A stretch of 64,000 nt of DNA from contig NW_012236514.1 in the NCBI RefSeq assembly GCF_000787575.1, forward strand, positions 496,001 to 560,000. Direction: 5' to 3'. The notes under the pieces are model-generated. The model ran no database searches. It was not told the origin of the DNA and saw only the letters and a list, made by a program, of their open reading frames with translations. Positions 1 through 11,000 of the stretch are shown here, one piece after another. The stretch comes from Acytostelium subglobosum LB1 (taxonomy: Eukaryota > Evosea > Eumycetozoa > Acytosteliales > Acytosteliaceae). Positions within the stretch are counted from its first letter, which is position 1. The number at the start of each line of letters is the position of its first letter. Both the position numbers and the translations under genes were made by a program.

Positions 1-137
1 GCTAGGGTGTCGGTGACAGGTGCAATGGCCCAACCATCAATGGAGATGTCAAGCTGGAGGAGGTCTGTTTCAGAGCTCCTGGCCTTGTGACCTTTATCTA
101 CCCTCCATTATCATTCACAAACTTATGTTTATGTTGA
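1..137 (+). CDS. 3' terminal exon of an unidentified gene (partial)
   Basis: The window opens with CTAG followed by an open frame that starts at about position 5 (Gly-Val-Gly-Asp-Arg-Cys-Asn...) and ends with TGA at 135-137. This reads like an exon entered through a 3' splice site. A canonical AATAAA lies at 185-190, about 50 bases after the stop, which fits the compact 3' ends of the other genes here. The roughly 43 residues contain two Cys and an aliphatic/aromatic C-terminus and match no family I recognise. A frame with a Met at 20-241 also exists but is compositionally unconvincing. The call rests on the splice-like left edge and the poly(A) signal only. Confidence 0.3.
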
Positions 138-596
138 AACAAAAAGTTCCCTCTATGGGCATTGCTTGTTTGATCAATCAATCAAATAAATATCCAAAGT
201 GGGAATGGGCACCAACAACTACAAATAAATGGGTTCACTAAATTTATCATCACTCCAGCCCCTTGTAACACCATCACTTCTTTTAAAACTTTGGATGTTT
301 GTGGATATGATGGATGATGATGACGTTGTTGCCTGTTGCCAATCAAACATCACGACTGCTACTTCCCAAAAGAACAGGAAGTAGGATACATCAGTAAGTA
401 GATATCTATATTACCCAGGGGCACGCACGACCTTAATCAATAACACAACCACACACCATCTAAGTTGAACTTTAACTACATGACATCCAATATCGGGCAT
501 CGATGGCTACACTTAATGGGGTAAAGTACATGTTGTAGAAGGAGTTTATTGTGTTGTGTTGTGAGGGTAGGAAGAACAGGGAAGATGGAAGAGAGC
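138..596. other. Intergenic spacer between two converging 3' ends
   Basis: No supported gene. It contains AATAAA at 185-190 for the plus-strand exon at the left edge and the 3' flank of the minus-strand beta-lactamase-like gene. I see no RNA gene or repeat beyond short AT-rich simple sequence. Confidence 0.5.
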
Positions 597-2328
597 TCAG
601 TTGAACATTCTTCTGGCTGACATTGTTTTCTTCCTTGCCACAACTTCGTTGGGGTTGGTCGAGTACAATGGAGTGGTCTGACCCATGATCATTACAGAAG
701 TGGCACGATCATCACCAAAGTAGAAGTAGGCAATCTCGTAGTTCTCACCCATTGTCATGTACCAACAAGTGTCCAGCGAGGCATCGGCCACCTGTATCCT
801 CTTGAGAGTTGGTGTCTCTGAAGAGAACTCCGTCACGTTGAAGGTTCTGCCATCACAGAAGTCTGCAGTGAGTTGTTCTCCATTCTCCATCACACGGAAA
901 CATTCACCATTGATATCGTCCAGGTAGAGACCAACAAAGGCAGAGTTAGGGAGTGAGGCCTTGTGTGGAGAGGTGTTGACTGGCACACCTGGGATCTGGA
1001 TTGGTGATCCAGCCTCCCTCAATACAGCGTCAAAGGCAGGGATGAGGATGTCCATGGCATCCATCATCCAGACGTCCTCAGTGTTGATGAAGAGCATTGC
1101 AGAGATGAACACACCGAGACGATACTCTCTCACCAGACCAAGTTGTGAACGGTATCCATCAAGTGCACCGGCCTTCTCTCTAATCCAAAGGTTGTTCTGG
1201 GTACTGAAGAAGGTCTCCCATGGTGTTCCGTATGATGACTGGCCATCATTGACGAGGTAGACACCAGCTTGGATGGCTTGGTGCACAGTTGAGGAGTCAA
1301 GGATCACATTCTCCTCTGACAACCAGAAGGCAGCATATCTTGCCATGTCACGACCAGAAGAGTACAGTCCTCCCATTGGAGTACCCCAGCCAAGTGGGTA
1401 GATGTCGGCGGCAGAGTAGGTACCATTGTCCAAGTTTAGACCAACAGCCATACGGTCCTTGATGTCATCGTAGTAGTAGGATGAGTTCAGCATTCCAAGT
1501 GGATTGAGGATCTTCTCCTGTACATAGTCCTCGTACAACTTGTTGGCAGCCTTCTCACAAGTACGACCAAGTACAGACATTCCAAGGTTGGAGTAATGGA
1601 CATGGTAGTATTGTGGTAGGATGAGGAAGGTCTCGCCCAATCTCTCCAAGATAGTGGCTTCACTACACTTGGTTGGATCCTGGAGTTCATCAAAGTTACA
1701 TGGCACCTCTCTTGGCAAACCAGTCTGATGGGATGCCAATTGACGGAAGGTAATCTCTCGGGCAGTTCCATATGGATCACGAACGGTGAACTCTGGGTAA
1801 TACTTTGAGACAGGGTCATCAAGAGATATAATACCTCTATCCCTCAATTCATACATCATCAAATCAGTGAAGGTCTTTGTAATACTAGCAATTCTTACAC
1901 TAATCATTGTACAAAAAGACAGTTAATACCAGTAAGTATGATGTGAAGAATGATTAATAACTTACGTGTTATCAATGGTTAGAGGTGGAGACTTTGGATC
2001 CAGAGGATTAACTTGTCCATAAGCCTTGGACCAAACTAATTCATCACGATATGTGATTGTAGCCATGTAGTTAAGTACACCTGTTGCCTTCATGTTGGCC
2101 TCAAGCATTTGGTCAACATCATTGAATGCCTTTTGAATTGTTGGATGATTCAGATCAATTGGAATAGGTGTTGGGAATGAAGAACAACCTATATAATTTA
2201 TAATTATAACAATAATATTAATATTAGAGACAGTTTTGCCTCTTTGATTATATTAACTTACCTTGAGTTATTAATGCGTGCCATGTCAGTACCAACAAGG
2301 TAGTGATAAACAATAAAGAATGTTTCAT
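597..2328 (-). CDS. Secreted beta-lactamase-fold serine hydrolase (class C / penicillin-binding-like)
   Basis: Three exons on the minus strand: 2262-2328, 1966-2188 and 597-1899 (530 aa), with donors GTAAGT and acceptors TATAG and GATTAG. The N-terminus MKHSLLFITTLLVLTWHA is a clear signal peptide, so the product is likely secreted or lysosomal. The SxxK nucleophile motif is SITK (Ser about 102, Lys about 105), preceded by VRIA. The YxN motif is Y-S-N at about 199-201, and a KAG triad further on is a candidate third motif. The family (class C beta-lactamase, DD-peptidase, LACTB-like) uses an acyl-serine mechanism on peptides, esters or lactams. The real substrate is unknown. A role in digesting bacterial cell-wall peptides would suit a bacterivore, but that is inference. 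Joining exon 2 to exon 3 restores the typical sequence around SITK. Confidence 0.85.
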
Positions 2329-3339
2329 TGTTTGAATGGAGATATTTAATTATTTATATATATATATATGTATACAAGATTGAGATAGGATGAATCAAAC
2401 AAAGATATTACCTCTAATAAAAGTGATATGTTGTGAATGAATGATATGTTGTTGATGTTAAAACAACAACTATATTGTTTGATTGAGATTGACAAGTGGC
2501 ACTCAACAACAACACCGACATTCATTCATTCTTTCATTCAATTCAAACACCCTCCCTCATACACATAGATCTTCACACACACCTACTCGGTTACCCTATC
2601 CAAGTCAACACATCTTAAGCTTGACATGATGTGTGGGTTTCCAACTGCCATCCATCCCTTCATTCATTTGGAGGACTAAACGAAGGGGTACACCCTTCCA
2701 ATATTTCAAACACCTATCCAATCCTAAAACTGAAGTTTTGACGGCCAAGACAGTTCAACTGGACCTCCCTCTGCAGATTGGTTGGTTTGTCTATCTTAGG
2801 GAAATTCTGTCCAATCAAAAATAACTTTTAAGAAGTTTACCAAGTCTATAAACGGTTAATATAGACCAGTTGATCCCTATTGATATAATAATGAGATATT
2901 ATCAGTTTGTTAATCAATTGATTGTTTCACAACCATAATCAATCATTCAATCAATCAATTAATTGATTTTACAAGTCTATGTAATTCTTCCAAGTAAACA
3001 TCTACAGAACCTCACTTTTAAAGATCTAAACCATAAACTACAGATGAAGAGTAATAAAGATAATAGATGAATTTAGAAGACTGGACCAGTAGTAGTTACT
3101 ACTATATATAGTACTTTCTTTCCCAGCTCTAGTAAATATTACTACTCATACTATAAATTATATCTCTATAACCATCACCTCTCTTATGTTAACATCACAA
3201 TCTAATATAGTCTTCAAAATCATCAATGTCAACTTTAAAGATGATATCAGAATAATGTAAGTTATCAGTATCACTCTTCTGGTTTGACAATTTGTATTAA
3301 TCTTATGAATCATAGATCATACATACCAACATTGAAATA
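2329..3339. other. AT-rich upstream region with no supported gene
   Basis: This is the 5' flank of the beta-lactamase-like gene. It contains a TA microsatellite near 2352-2368, ATTG/CAAT tetranucleotide runs near 2935-2965 and long AT-rich stretches. A 63-codon plus-strand frame at 2633-2824 has no convincing composition or homology and is not called. Confidence 0.5.
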
Positions 3340-4095
3340 TGTTGACATTTGCAAACAACTTGTAGAGACATTCTCGGTTGGGCTTTCGAGTATCGAAGTA
3401 CTCAAATAACTTCATGACTCGGAATTGATCACAATAACCAATCTATTCTGCCAGTTCTGACTGGAGCAGATCCACAAATTGCATCAGAGGCAATAAACTT
3501 CTCCAAGATGAATCACCAGACTTTTCTCCTGGAAGCAATTCCCACAACTCTCTCTGAACAATTGATGGAACAATACTCAGACAATTGGAGGGTCCTCAGA
3601 GACTCAAAGTATAATCAATCATCATTAAATTCTATCTTGGATAGCTTGGGAGGTATACCAAGATTCCTGGAGTTGTTTTATGATCAGATCGCCAAACTGG
3701 ATCTCATACTGTCTTTATTTCGACATAATGCCCTACAAGATTGTATGAGGGAGACAACAAAGGTAGTCAAAAGGGTCTATTCAGTCGATAGGTGGGAGGA
3801 AGTAGTTGGTGGACCAATTGGACTAAGTCAAATGATCCACTATTCTCTCTCTGGCAAAGTTGTGACGAACCAAACCATGTTGAATGGTCGTACTATCGGT
3901 AAGATTACCTCATCAGGTATACTATTTCTGAAGCCAGTGAAGAATGAAACTCTACCCATGCCACCAACAATTTCCATTAATGACAACAAGGATGATGTAT
4001 ATGAGCCCATCTTGGATTGCTCAAAGGATTCTCCCAAGTCTTCTACCATCTACTTGCCCCTCATCTTAATTAGAGCTATTACCCTTGACATTTGA
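3340..4095 (+). pseudogene. Fossil fragment of a Crinkler-like (CRN family) P-loop ATPase gene
   Basis: The longest open part, 3508-4095, encodes a stretch with a GGIPRFLE motif and upstream residues reading ILPVLTGAD. This combination resembles the C-terminal half of the ATPase region in Crinkler-family proteins, which are abundant in oomycetes and also present in dictyostelids. The N-terminal Crinkler and P-loop regions are not visible upstream, and sequence similar to the family continues only weakly to the left, so the copy looks broken and truncated. Composition is AT-richer than the neighbouring housekeeping genes. Family assignment is from motif memory and is tentative. It could instead be a short diverged member that is still expressed. 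Confidence 0.4.
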
Positions 4096-4194
4096 GACCA
4101 TGGGTCAAAGCTTGATCAACGGGACCAGATCAGTTCACCACCATTTAATAATAAACTTGAATCAACCATCATTCATTTAATAGATAATCATTCA

Positions 4195-4926
4195 ATGGCA
4201 TCCAATAAGAACTTCTACGACATACCATTACTCTTCGAAAGGTATTCTCAGATATATCAACAGTATCCAGAGGCTGCAGTGGGCAATGAGTTGTTCTACT
4301 CACTGTTGCCAGATGTTAAAGATGCTACAGTGCTGGATTTAGGTTGTGGCGATGGTAACTTTGGAAGAAGATTGATGTCATTAGGTATTGCATTGGTCGA
4401 AGGCTACGATCTATCTCATCTGATGATCAATCGTGCTCGTGAGTTGGCAAATGGTGATCAAAGACAAGTCTACCAAGTCGAAGATATAGAGACAATGTCA
4501 CTCAAGAAGGAGAGATACAACCTCATTCACTCTCTCTACGCATTTCACTACGTTGTAGATCTTGACAAGTTCATGAAGAGGATGTACGATGCATTGGTAC
4601 CCAATGGCGTGCTGATGTTTCAAGTTGAGCATCCTGTTCGTACTAGCAACCCAAATGAACAAGACCTTGTAGAGGTCAATGGACGAAAGGTATTCCCATT
4701 GAGCAACTACATGGAAGAGGGTGAACGAGTTACAACATGGCTCGGTGTACCCAATGTATCAAAGCGTCATCACTTGATATCAAGCTACGTAAATAGTTGC
4801 ATCAAGAATGGTTTGCAGATCGAAGTGCTCAATGAGTGGGCGCCAGCCTCTCCTCCCGAGTTAAGTGTACGTCCATTGTCACTCATGATCAAAGCTAGAA
4901 AGGTAGTGACCAACAACAACAAGTAA
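4195..4926 (+). CDS. Class I SAM-dependent methyltransferase, bacterial type
   Basis: A single-exon 243-aa protein. Motif I (VLDLGCGDGNFG, about residues 44-55) is the SAM-binding glycine loop, an acidic residue follows beta-2 (GYDLS), and a post-motif region reads HSLYAFHYVVDLDKF. The C-terminal half with VEHPV and NEWAPA resembles bacterial small-molecule methyltransferases of the Methyltransf_11/25 type. The product probably transfers a methyl group to a small metabolite. The substrate cannot be read from the sequence. The gene has no introns, unlike most neighbours, which together with the bacterial-like sequence suggests horizontal acquisition (inference). The stop lies only about 90 bp from the 3' end of the converging VPS13 gene. 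Confidence 0.88.
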   Translation: MASNKNFYDIPLLFERYSQIYQQYPEAAVGNELFYSLLPDVKDATVLDLGCGDGNFGRRLMSLGIALVEGYDLSHLMINRARELANGDQRQVYQVEDIETMSLKKERYNLIHSLYAFHYVVDLDKFMKRMYDALVPNGVLMFQVEHPVRTSNPNEQDLVEVNGRKVFPLSNYMEEGERVTTWLGVPNVSKRHHLISSYVNSCIKNGLQIEVLNEWAPASPPELSVRPLSLMIKARKVVTNNNK

Positions 4927-5015
4927 AAGTAATAACAACAACTCATCATCAACGAATCAATCACTAATTCAATGTATGTATTGGTGGATTGGTGGATTGA
5001 TCGATCATTCAATCA

Positions 5016-8000
5016 TTATTTATTGAGATTGGTACTCTTGTCAGTGATTGTGAGCATGGCGGCATCTTCGTTGGCCTCTGCATCGAGGTCAATGTCGTAG
5101 GACTTGAAGAGACATGAACGGATCTTGCTGTCCAACTGAACAAGTACGGCTTCGTTGTAGCATTGTATGGATACCTTCTTCTTGCTTGAGCTAAACGTGC
5201 CGAATCTGAGGTAGCGCTTGAGATGGATGTTGAGGTAGGTCTTGCCTGACTTGGGATGTCCGATACGCGAGATCTCTGTCAATGGGAACGACCAGCGGTA
5301 TGTGCCCTTCTTGTTCAGACAGATCACCGACATGGACGTCAGCAGCACCGTGCATTCGGGCAGCGACAGATGGTACTTGTACTCGAGCTTCTTGACGCCC
5401 TGTTGTTGGATGATGCTCTCGCTGTTCTGGCGAAGCAGGAAGTTGCCTTCGCACTCCTCGACGACAAACTCGCGGATGGGCTCACGTGGATTGAGGTAGC
5501 GCGGCACACGTATCCTGAACTTCTCTGGATTGATGTTGGTGTTGTTCCTGATGCCTTCTGATGTCCTTGCGGCAAAGTCCAGCATGCCAGTGAATGGCTT
5601 GATTGCAAGACCTGCAATGCCCTTGCCAACGCCCTTCATGAATCCAATGGCGCCGTCCTCCATGGCACCCATTACAGGTTGCGTGATGATACCTGTGAAG
5701 CCCTCAAACACACCAATGGCCAAACCTTTGGTGCCAAGTATGATACCTTGACCAATGTGCTTTGCCTTGATACGCTCCTCAGCGTCACGTCTCCTGAGGT
5801 ACGTCTCGTCCATGGACCAGACTGCAAAGCCGTTGGAAATGGTACCAAACAGCTTGGCATAGCTGTTGGCCACGGCGTAGAGTATCCTCTTCATCAGTAG
5901 GATTGATCCCTTGATGGGCTCCTCAATGGCCTCTGTCATTCCAGTGCTGATTGTGTTGAACAACACAACGGGACTGCCAAAGATGCTGGACGATCCAAGA
6001 ATGATGTGAACCTGTCTCCTCATCTGCTTCGAGTAGTGTGCGTATAGCTGTTCCTGTAGTCTAGCATGAGTCGTGAACACATTCTTGATGCCAAGCTGAT
6101 TGATTGTGAGTGGTGCATTCTCAAGCTGTCCAAGTGACTTGCCAAGTGAAGGGACCAATAGTCTGAGTGCTGGGAGACGACTGTTGTGATTGAGTATGTT
6201 AGTATCATGATTAGATGTGTCATTGAGTTGATTGATTGATTAGCTTACTTGTAGTGGCTAAGGATACCATCTCTGGATATACTGAATGTCAGGTAGATCT
6301 TGATCTCTGCAAATATCAACCATTTGATATAGAACATGCTTGGTTGCTCGACGTTGGCCTTGGAGTTGGATCTGAAGAACTTGTCCAATGGTAGCTTGGA
6401 ATAGAAGGAGTAGAGATTGATCAATGTAATGTCATCAATCTGTACGTACAACTCGTTCATGTACAGGGCAATCAAGTCATAGTAGTCAAAGTTCTCTGTT
6501 AAAGTGATTGTTAGAGTGAGTGAGTGAGTGAGTGATCGAGCTAGATCAGGGCACCAACTTAACTTACTCTTGTTGAGCTTAATCGCAGAGAACTCGAGGA
6601 ATGGAAGACATTTGCCATCAAGCTTCTTCTCACACCAGAGCATGACTGGATAGTCAGTGTCTGGTTTTTGGTTGTCAACTTGGATGTCATCGACTGTGAT
6701 CCAGGTAGTGTGAGTGATGTTTGATGCGCTGTACCAGAATGAACAATCCTTCAAGAGGATATAGATCAACTCCTCTGGAACATCATTGATGAATGAGAAT
6801 CCAAGTCTTTCGAATGAGAACTCGATTGCGAATTCGATCATCTAAGTATGATTGTGTAAGTGAGCAGTTGAGGTTGAGTGAGTGTCCATGGACATTGTTG
6901 GTTGATCATTTCGATACATACATCAAGGACCTTCTCTTCCTCATGATGATGTGAAAAAGTGAGCTCACGAGTGATACCATTCACAGCCTGTGACACGGGG
7001 AATATGAACTGGTTCTGTATGATGGATAGGAGAGTTAGGACCCGATCTTGCGAGTGAGGGTGAAGGGAAGAGGAGGGTATGTACGTACATTGTACTTGAT
7101 AGGCTTGAAGGCTTTGATCTTGTTCAGATTGATCTCGATGGGCGTTGATGAACTCTCAATCCAAACAACCAGCTTCTGGTCGAGACAGGGATGATCCCAT
7201 GTGTAGTGTGCGCTCTCGCCAGGCTTGAGGATGTACTTCTTGGCCTGTGGACAGAGCTGCACGAATGAGATGGTGAGCTGTGTATCATTTTTGATGTGGA
7301 AGGGTAGCAGTTGATGATCAATCGCATAGAACACCACCATGGTGGACTCGTTGGAATCGATGACCTCGACCTTGATGGCTCGCTCAATGGTGCGATCCTT
7401 GGAGTTGAATAGCTTGAGGTAGTTGGTGCCGACCGTGTCGATGCGAACGCCACCTGACCATGTCCACTCGTCCTCCTCGAGCTTGATAGAGATCTGTTGT
7501 TCGTCAAAGCCGTTGAACCAGTGGAATGGCGTCTGATCGTCGGGACGCAGCACGTGGCGCTCCTTGGCCATGCGATTTACATCCTTTGAGTACTGGGTGT
7601 AGAAGATGGTCTCGGGGATCTTGTTGACCAGGCAAAAGCGCGGATAGATGTCGACACGACGCGTTCGGAAGTAGACGCTGTTGCCCGTGGACACAAACAC
7701 CTTGAATTGCAGCTGCATCGTGTCGTGGCCATGCAGCTGTAGCTCGATGATGTCCTCCTTGCCTAGCAAGATGTCAAACTCCCTCGAGTTGATGTCGGGG
7801 AACGATGGATGCGACAGGGTGAACTTGTCATGCGAGAGCATCAGGGCATTCTCATTGGACTCGAGAATGAGGATAGGGACGGTCTTGGGACCAGACACGG
7901 TGGGACGCATGACGAATGGGATCATCGTGTGATTGGTGATGGTGTTAGCTGCGTAGATAGTGGCAATGTGGCAGCCGCCCTCGAAACGATGGTCGATCTT

Positions 8001-11000
8001 GAGCACCAGTGGGTATCCCGTCTCGAGCATCGTGTACGTGACCTCCTGCGTGAAGTTGCTGTCATCCGACTTGTCAAACACATGTGGCGTCGTGTCGAGC
8101 ATGTAGTGCAGGTGGAAGTACTGCTCCTTGCCAAGGCCGCGCAACGATATGGTTACTCCGACATCATTCTCAGCGTGCGTGTAGAATGGGATCTGCTTGC
8201 CCGCCTGGATCATAGCGGGGGGATGCTGTTCGATTGATCGCTTGTAGTCGGACTTATTACGCTTGCGTTCGCTGTGGCTGTGGACACGCACATTGATGTC
8301 GCAGTACAAAGCATTCTCAATGATGACGGGTGGACACACAACGAGGGTGGTGGAGATCAGACCAGTCTTCTCGCAGCGAATGCCGGCCTGTATCAGCGTG
8401 GCCATGTGGAAACGATGGAAGATGCCCTGTAGCGAGGTGTATGAGTGGTGGCTGCTCGTGCCCACTGCTTTGTTCTCCTTGAATGGCGCGAACAGGTGGG
8501 CGGATGGCCAGGATGCCGAGTCAACAAGGTCGAGCGCGTGTGCCAGGTCAAAGTCAAAGTCCGTGCCAGCTGGGCGCATCGACAGTTTGCTGGTGTGATT
8601 GAAGAACTCGACGGGTACGTAGAAGTTCTCGTGTACAGCGATCGGGCCAAAGATGTGATGTTCCTCATTGTCTTCCGTGGCCAGCAGTAGCTCGACGGGG
8701 ATGGTGCATGAGTTCTTGACAATGACGGGTGAGCGCAGTGTGGCGATCTTGTTCTCGTTGGACTCGTTCCAGCCTACCTCGCACACGATGATGTTGGTCT
8801 TGTTGCCGTGCGGGATGAAGTAGAAGTTGTCGCCCATCATGTTGATCGACACGCCGTGTATCCACTGATCCTGCTCCGAGTCGGTGAACTTGAGCGCAAT
8901 GTGAGCGTTGAGGGAGCCCAGTGTGCGGAAGTCGCGCGTCTTGAACAGTACCGAGTTGAGCTCAAGTGGGCTCTTCTCCATGTTCTTGAGCACATGGATC
9001 TGGCGATTGGCCAATGACACTGATTTCCTGTTTGTCTTGCCTGAGTTGTTGCCGCTGCTGCTGCTACTGCCCGCATTGTCCTCGGGGATTGAGGGCAGGG
9101 AGACGGTTGAGCTGGACGCACTGAGGTTATGGCGACTGCCAGTGCGCATCAGATCTTGCTTGCTGGGCTGTTGTTGGAGTTGAAGCTCCTCCACGTAGTA
9201 CATGATGTCCTTGCCTGTGAGGTTGACAATCCAAATGACGTGTTGCGACATTGTATTGAACAACTGTTGCGCGTTGGACGAGCTGGACATTAGACGTCGA
9301 TGTTGCTTGGTGTTGATGTTGGATGCAATCACTGAGGACTTCATCGAGTCGCGGTTCCTGTGCGCTATGATCATCGATGAGAGCGATGGCTTCTCGATGA
9401 CGGCGGGCGCCACTTCCTGACGCTTCCATCGTACGGTCTCGATGGTCTTGGTCGGCGAGACCAGATCCATTAGCGAGCCAACGGAGCCAATGGATGACAT
9501 TGAATTGGTTCGCGAATGTGTTGGAGAGGTTGGGATGGATAGTGGCTTGGTCGATCGTGGAGACATGAGCTGTGGCTTGTCATGACTGGATGTGGAGCTG
9601 GACGATCCTTCGTCTGGATCACCTTGTTGCAGGTTGTTGTTGTTCTGTGGCGCATCAATGTGTAGCGACTTTCGCGAGGCAGACTTGCGCTCCTTCAACT
9701 CCTTCTCATTGGTCACCTGAATGTTCTCGTAGAATCGTGCGAACGATGAAATGAATGGATGTGAGATGTTGATGTTGACCAAGTCTGAGGTGCGCACGTT
9801 GATCTTGAGACGCGGGTCCTCGGACTGGAGTATGTGGATCTGCAGCGGGAATTGTTCCACGAGTGAATCGAATGCCATGTGCTTGTAATTGAACACCTCC
9901 ACCTTGAGCAGACACTTGATTTGCAGGAAGCTGTAGTCGGCCCAGCCCCAGAAGTCGCTGGACAGGTCGCCCATGGTCAGCTGCAGGAATGGGATGTCCT
10001 GGAGTGTGACTGCGTGCAGCTCGTCGAGCAGAGTGAGATTGACACGGCCAACAAAGTCAAGCTTGGCGCGAGTCTTGTGCATCAACTTGAATGAGTCCTC
10101 GGGCCGGACTGGCGCGCGAAGTGACCTGCCCTTGACTGGGCCCTTGGGGGCGTCACGCTTCCTGTTTGATCTCTTGGACTTGTCTGAGCTCGTGCTTGAA
10201 ATAGAGGGTGGCTCTTGCGCTGGTTCCTCCAACGGGAGAGGGTCAATGAACAAGTCGTCGGCAGCGAGGGGCGCGGGTACGGGCGATCCAACCTGTGAGT
10301 TGGGTGTGGACGAGCCGCCTGCCTGCTGGTATTGTTGCTGCAGGTTGCCACTACTGTTGTTCGCGGCCACATTGCTGTCCTTGACTGTAAGGTTGTTGAC
10401 GATTCGATTGATAAGCAGGATCTCCTTGTACGAGAGGAAGATGTTGAGTGGCTGGAAGGTGATCTTGATCGTGCGCTGATCATTCTCGGAGAAGTGCAAC
10501 AGAATGAAGTCGAATGAGAACTTGTTGGTGATGGGCGTGGACGATGTGCCCTCATTGTCTGTGAATGGGGTATTACGGAACACACGACACCTGGGCGCCT
10601 TCATCTCCATCGTCTGGTTCATCTCGGGCGATCGGGAGTAATGGAACTCAATTGGCATCTTGATGACGATAGCACGAGTGCTCTGCTGTGTCTCATTCTC
10701 CACAAGCAGCATCTTGGGCTTGGTTACCTTGAGGTACAGACGGAAGAAGTTGCCGGGCACGGTAGGAGGCGATGCTGACGACGATGCTGGACTGTTACTG
10801 TGATTTTGGTCCAACAAGAAACGATGATACTTGGTCGGCTTCTGGATAGAGGAGAAGAAGGCAAGAATGGGCAAGATGGAGTCGGGCGACACGAATAGCA
10901 TGGGGTGGTCGCAATGGATGGTGACAAAGTTCCTGCTCTTGCGCGAGTCGATCAGGGACTCGACGTAGAGGTGTGGGGCGTCGTAGTTGGCGTGGTACTT

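Noticed and set aside
2633-2824. 63-codon plus-strand frame in the left intergenic region
   Set aside because: No homology, no codon signal, and it lies in AT-rich promoter-like DNA.
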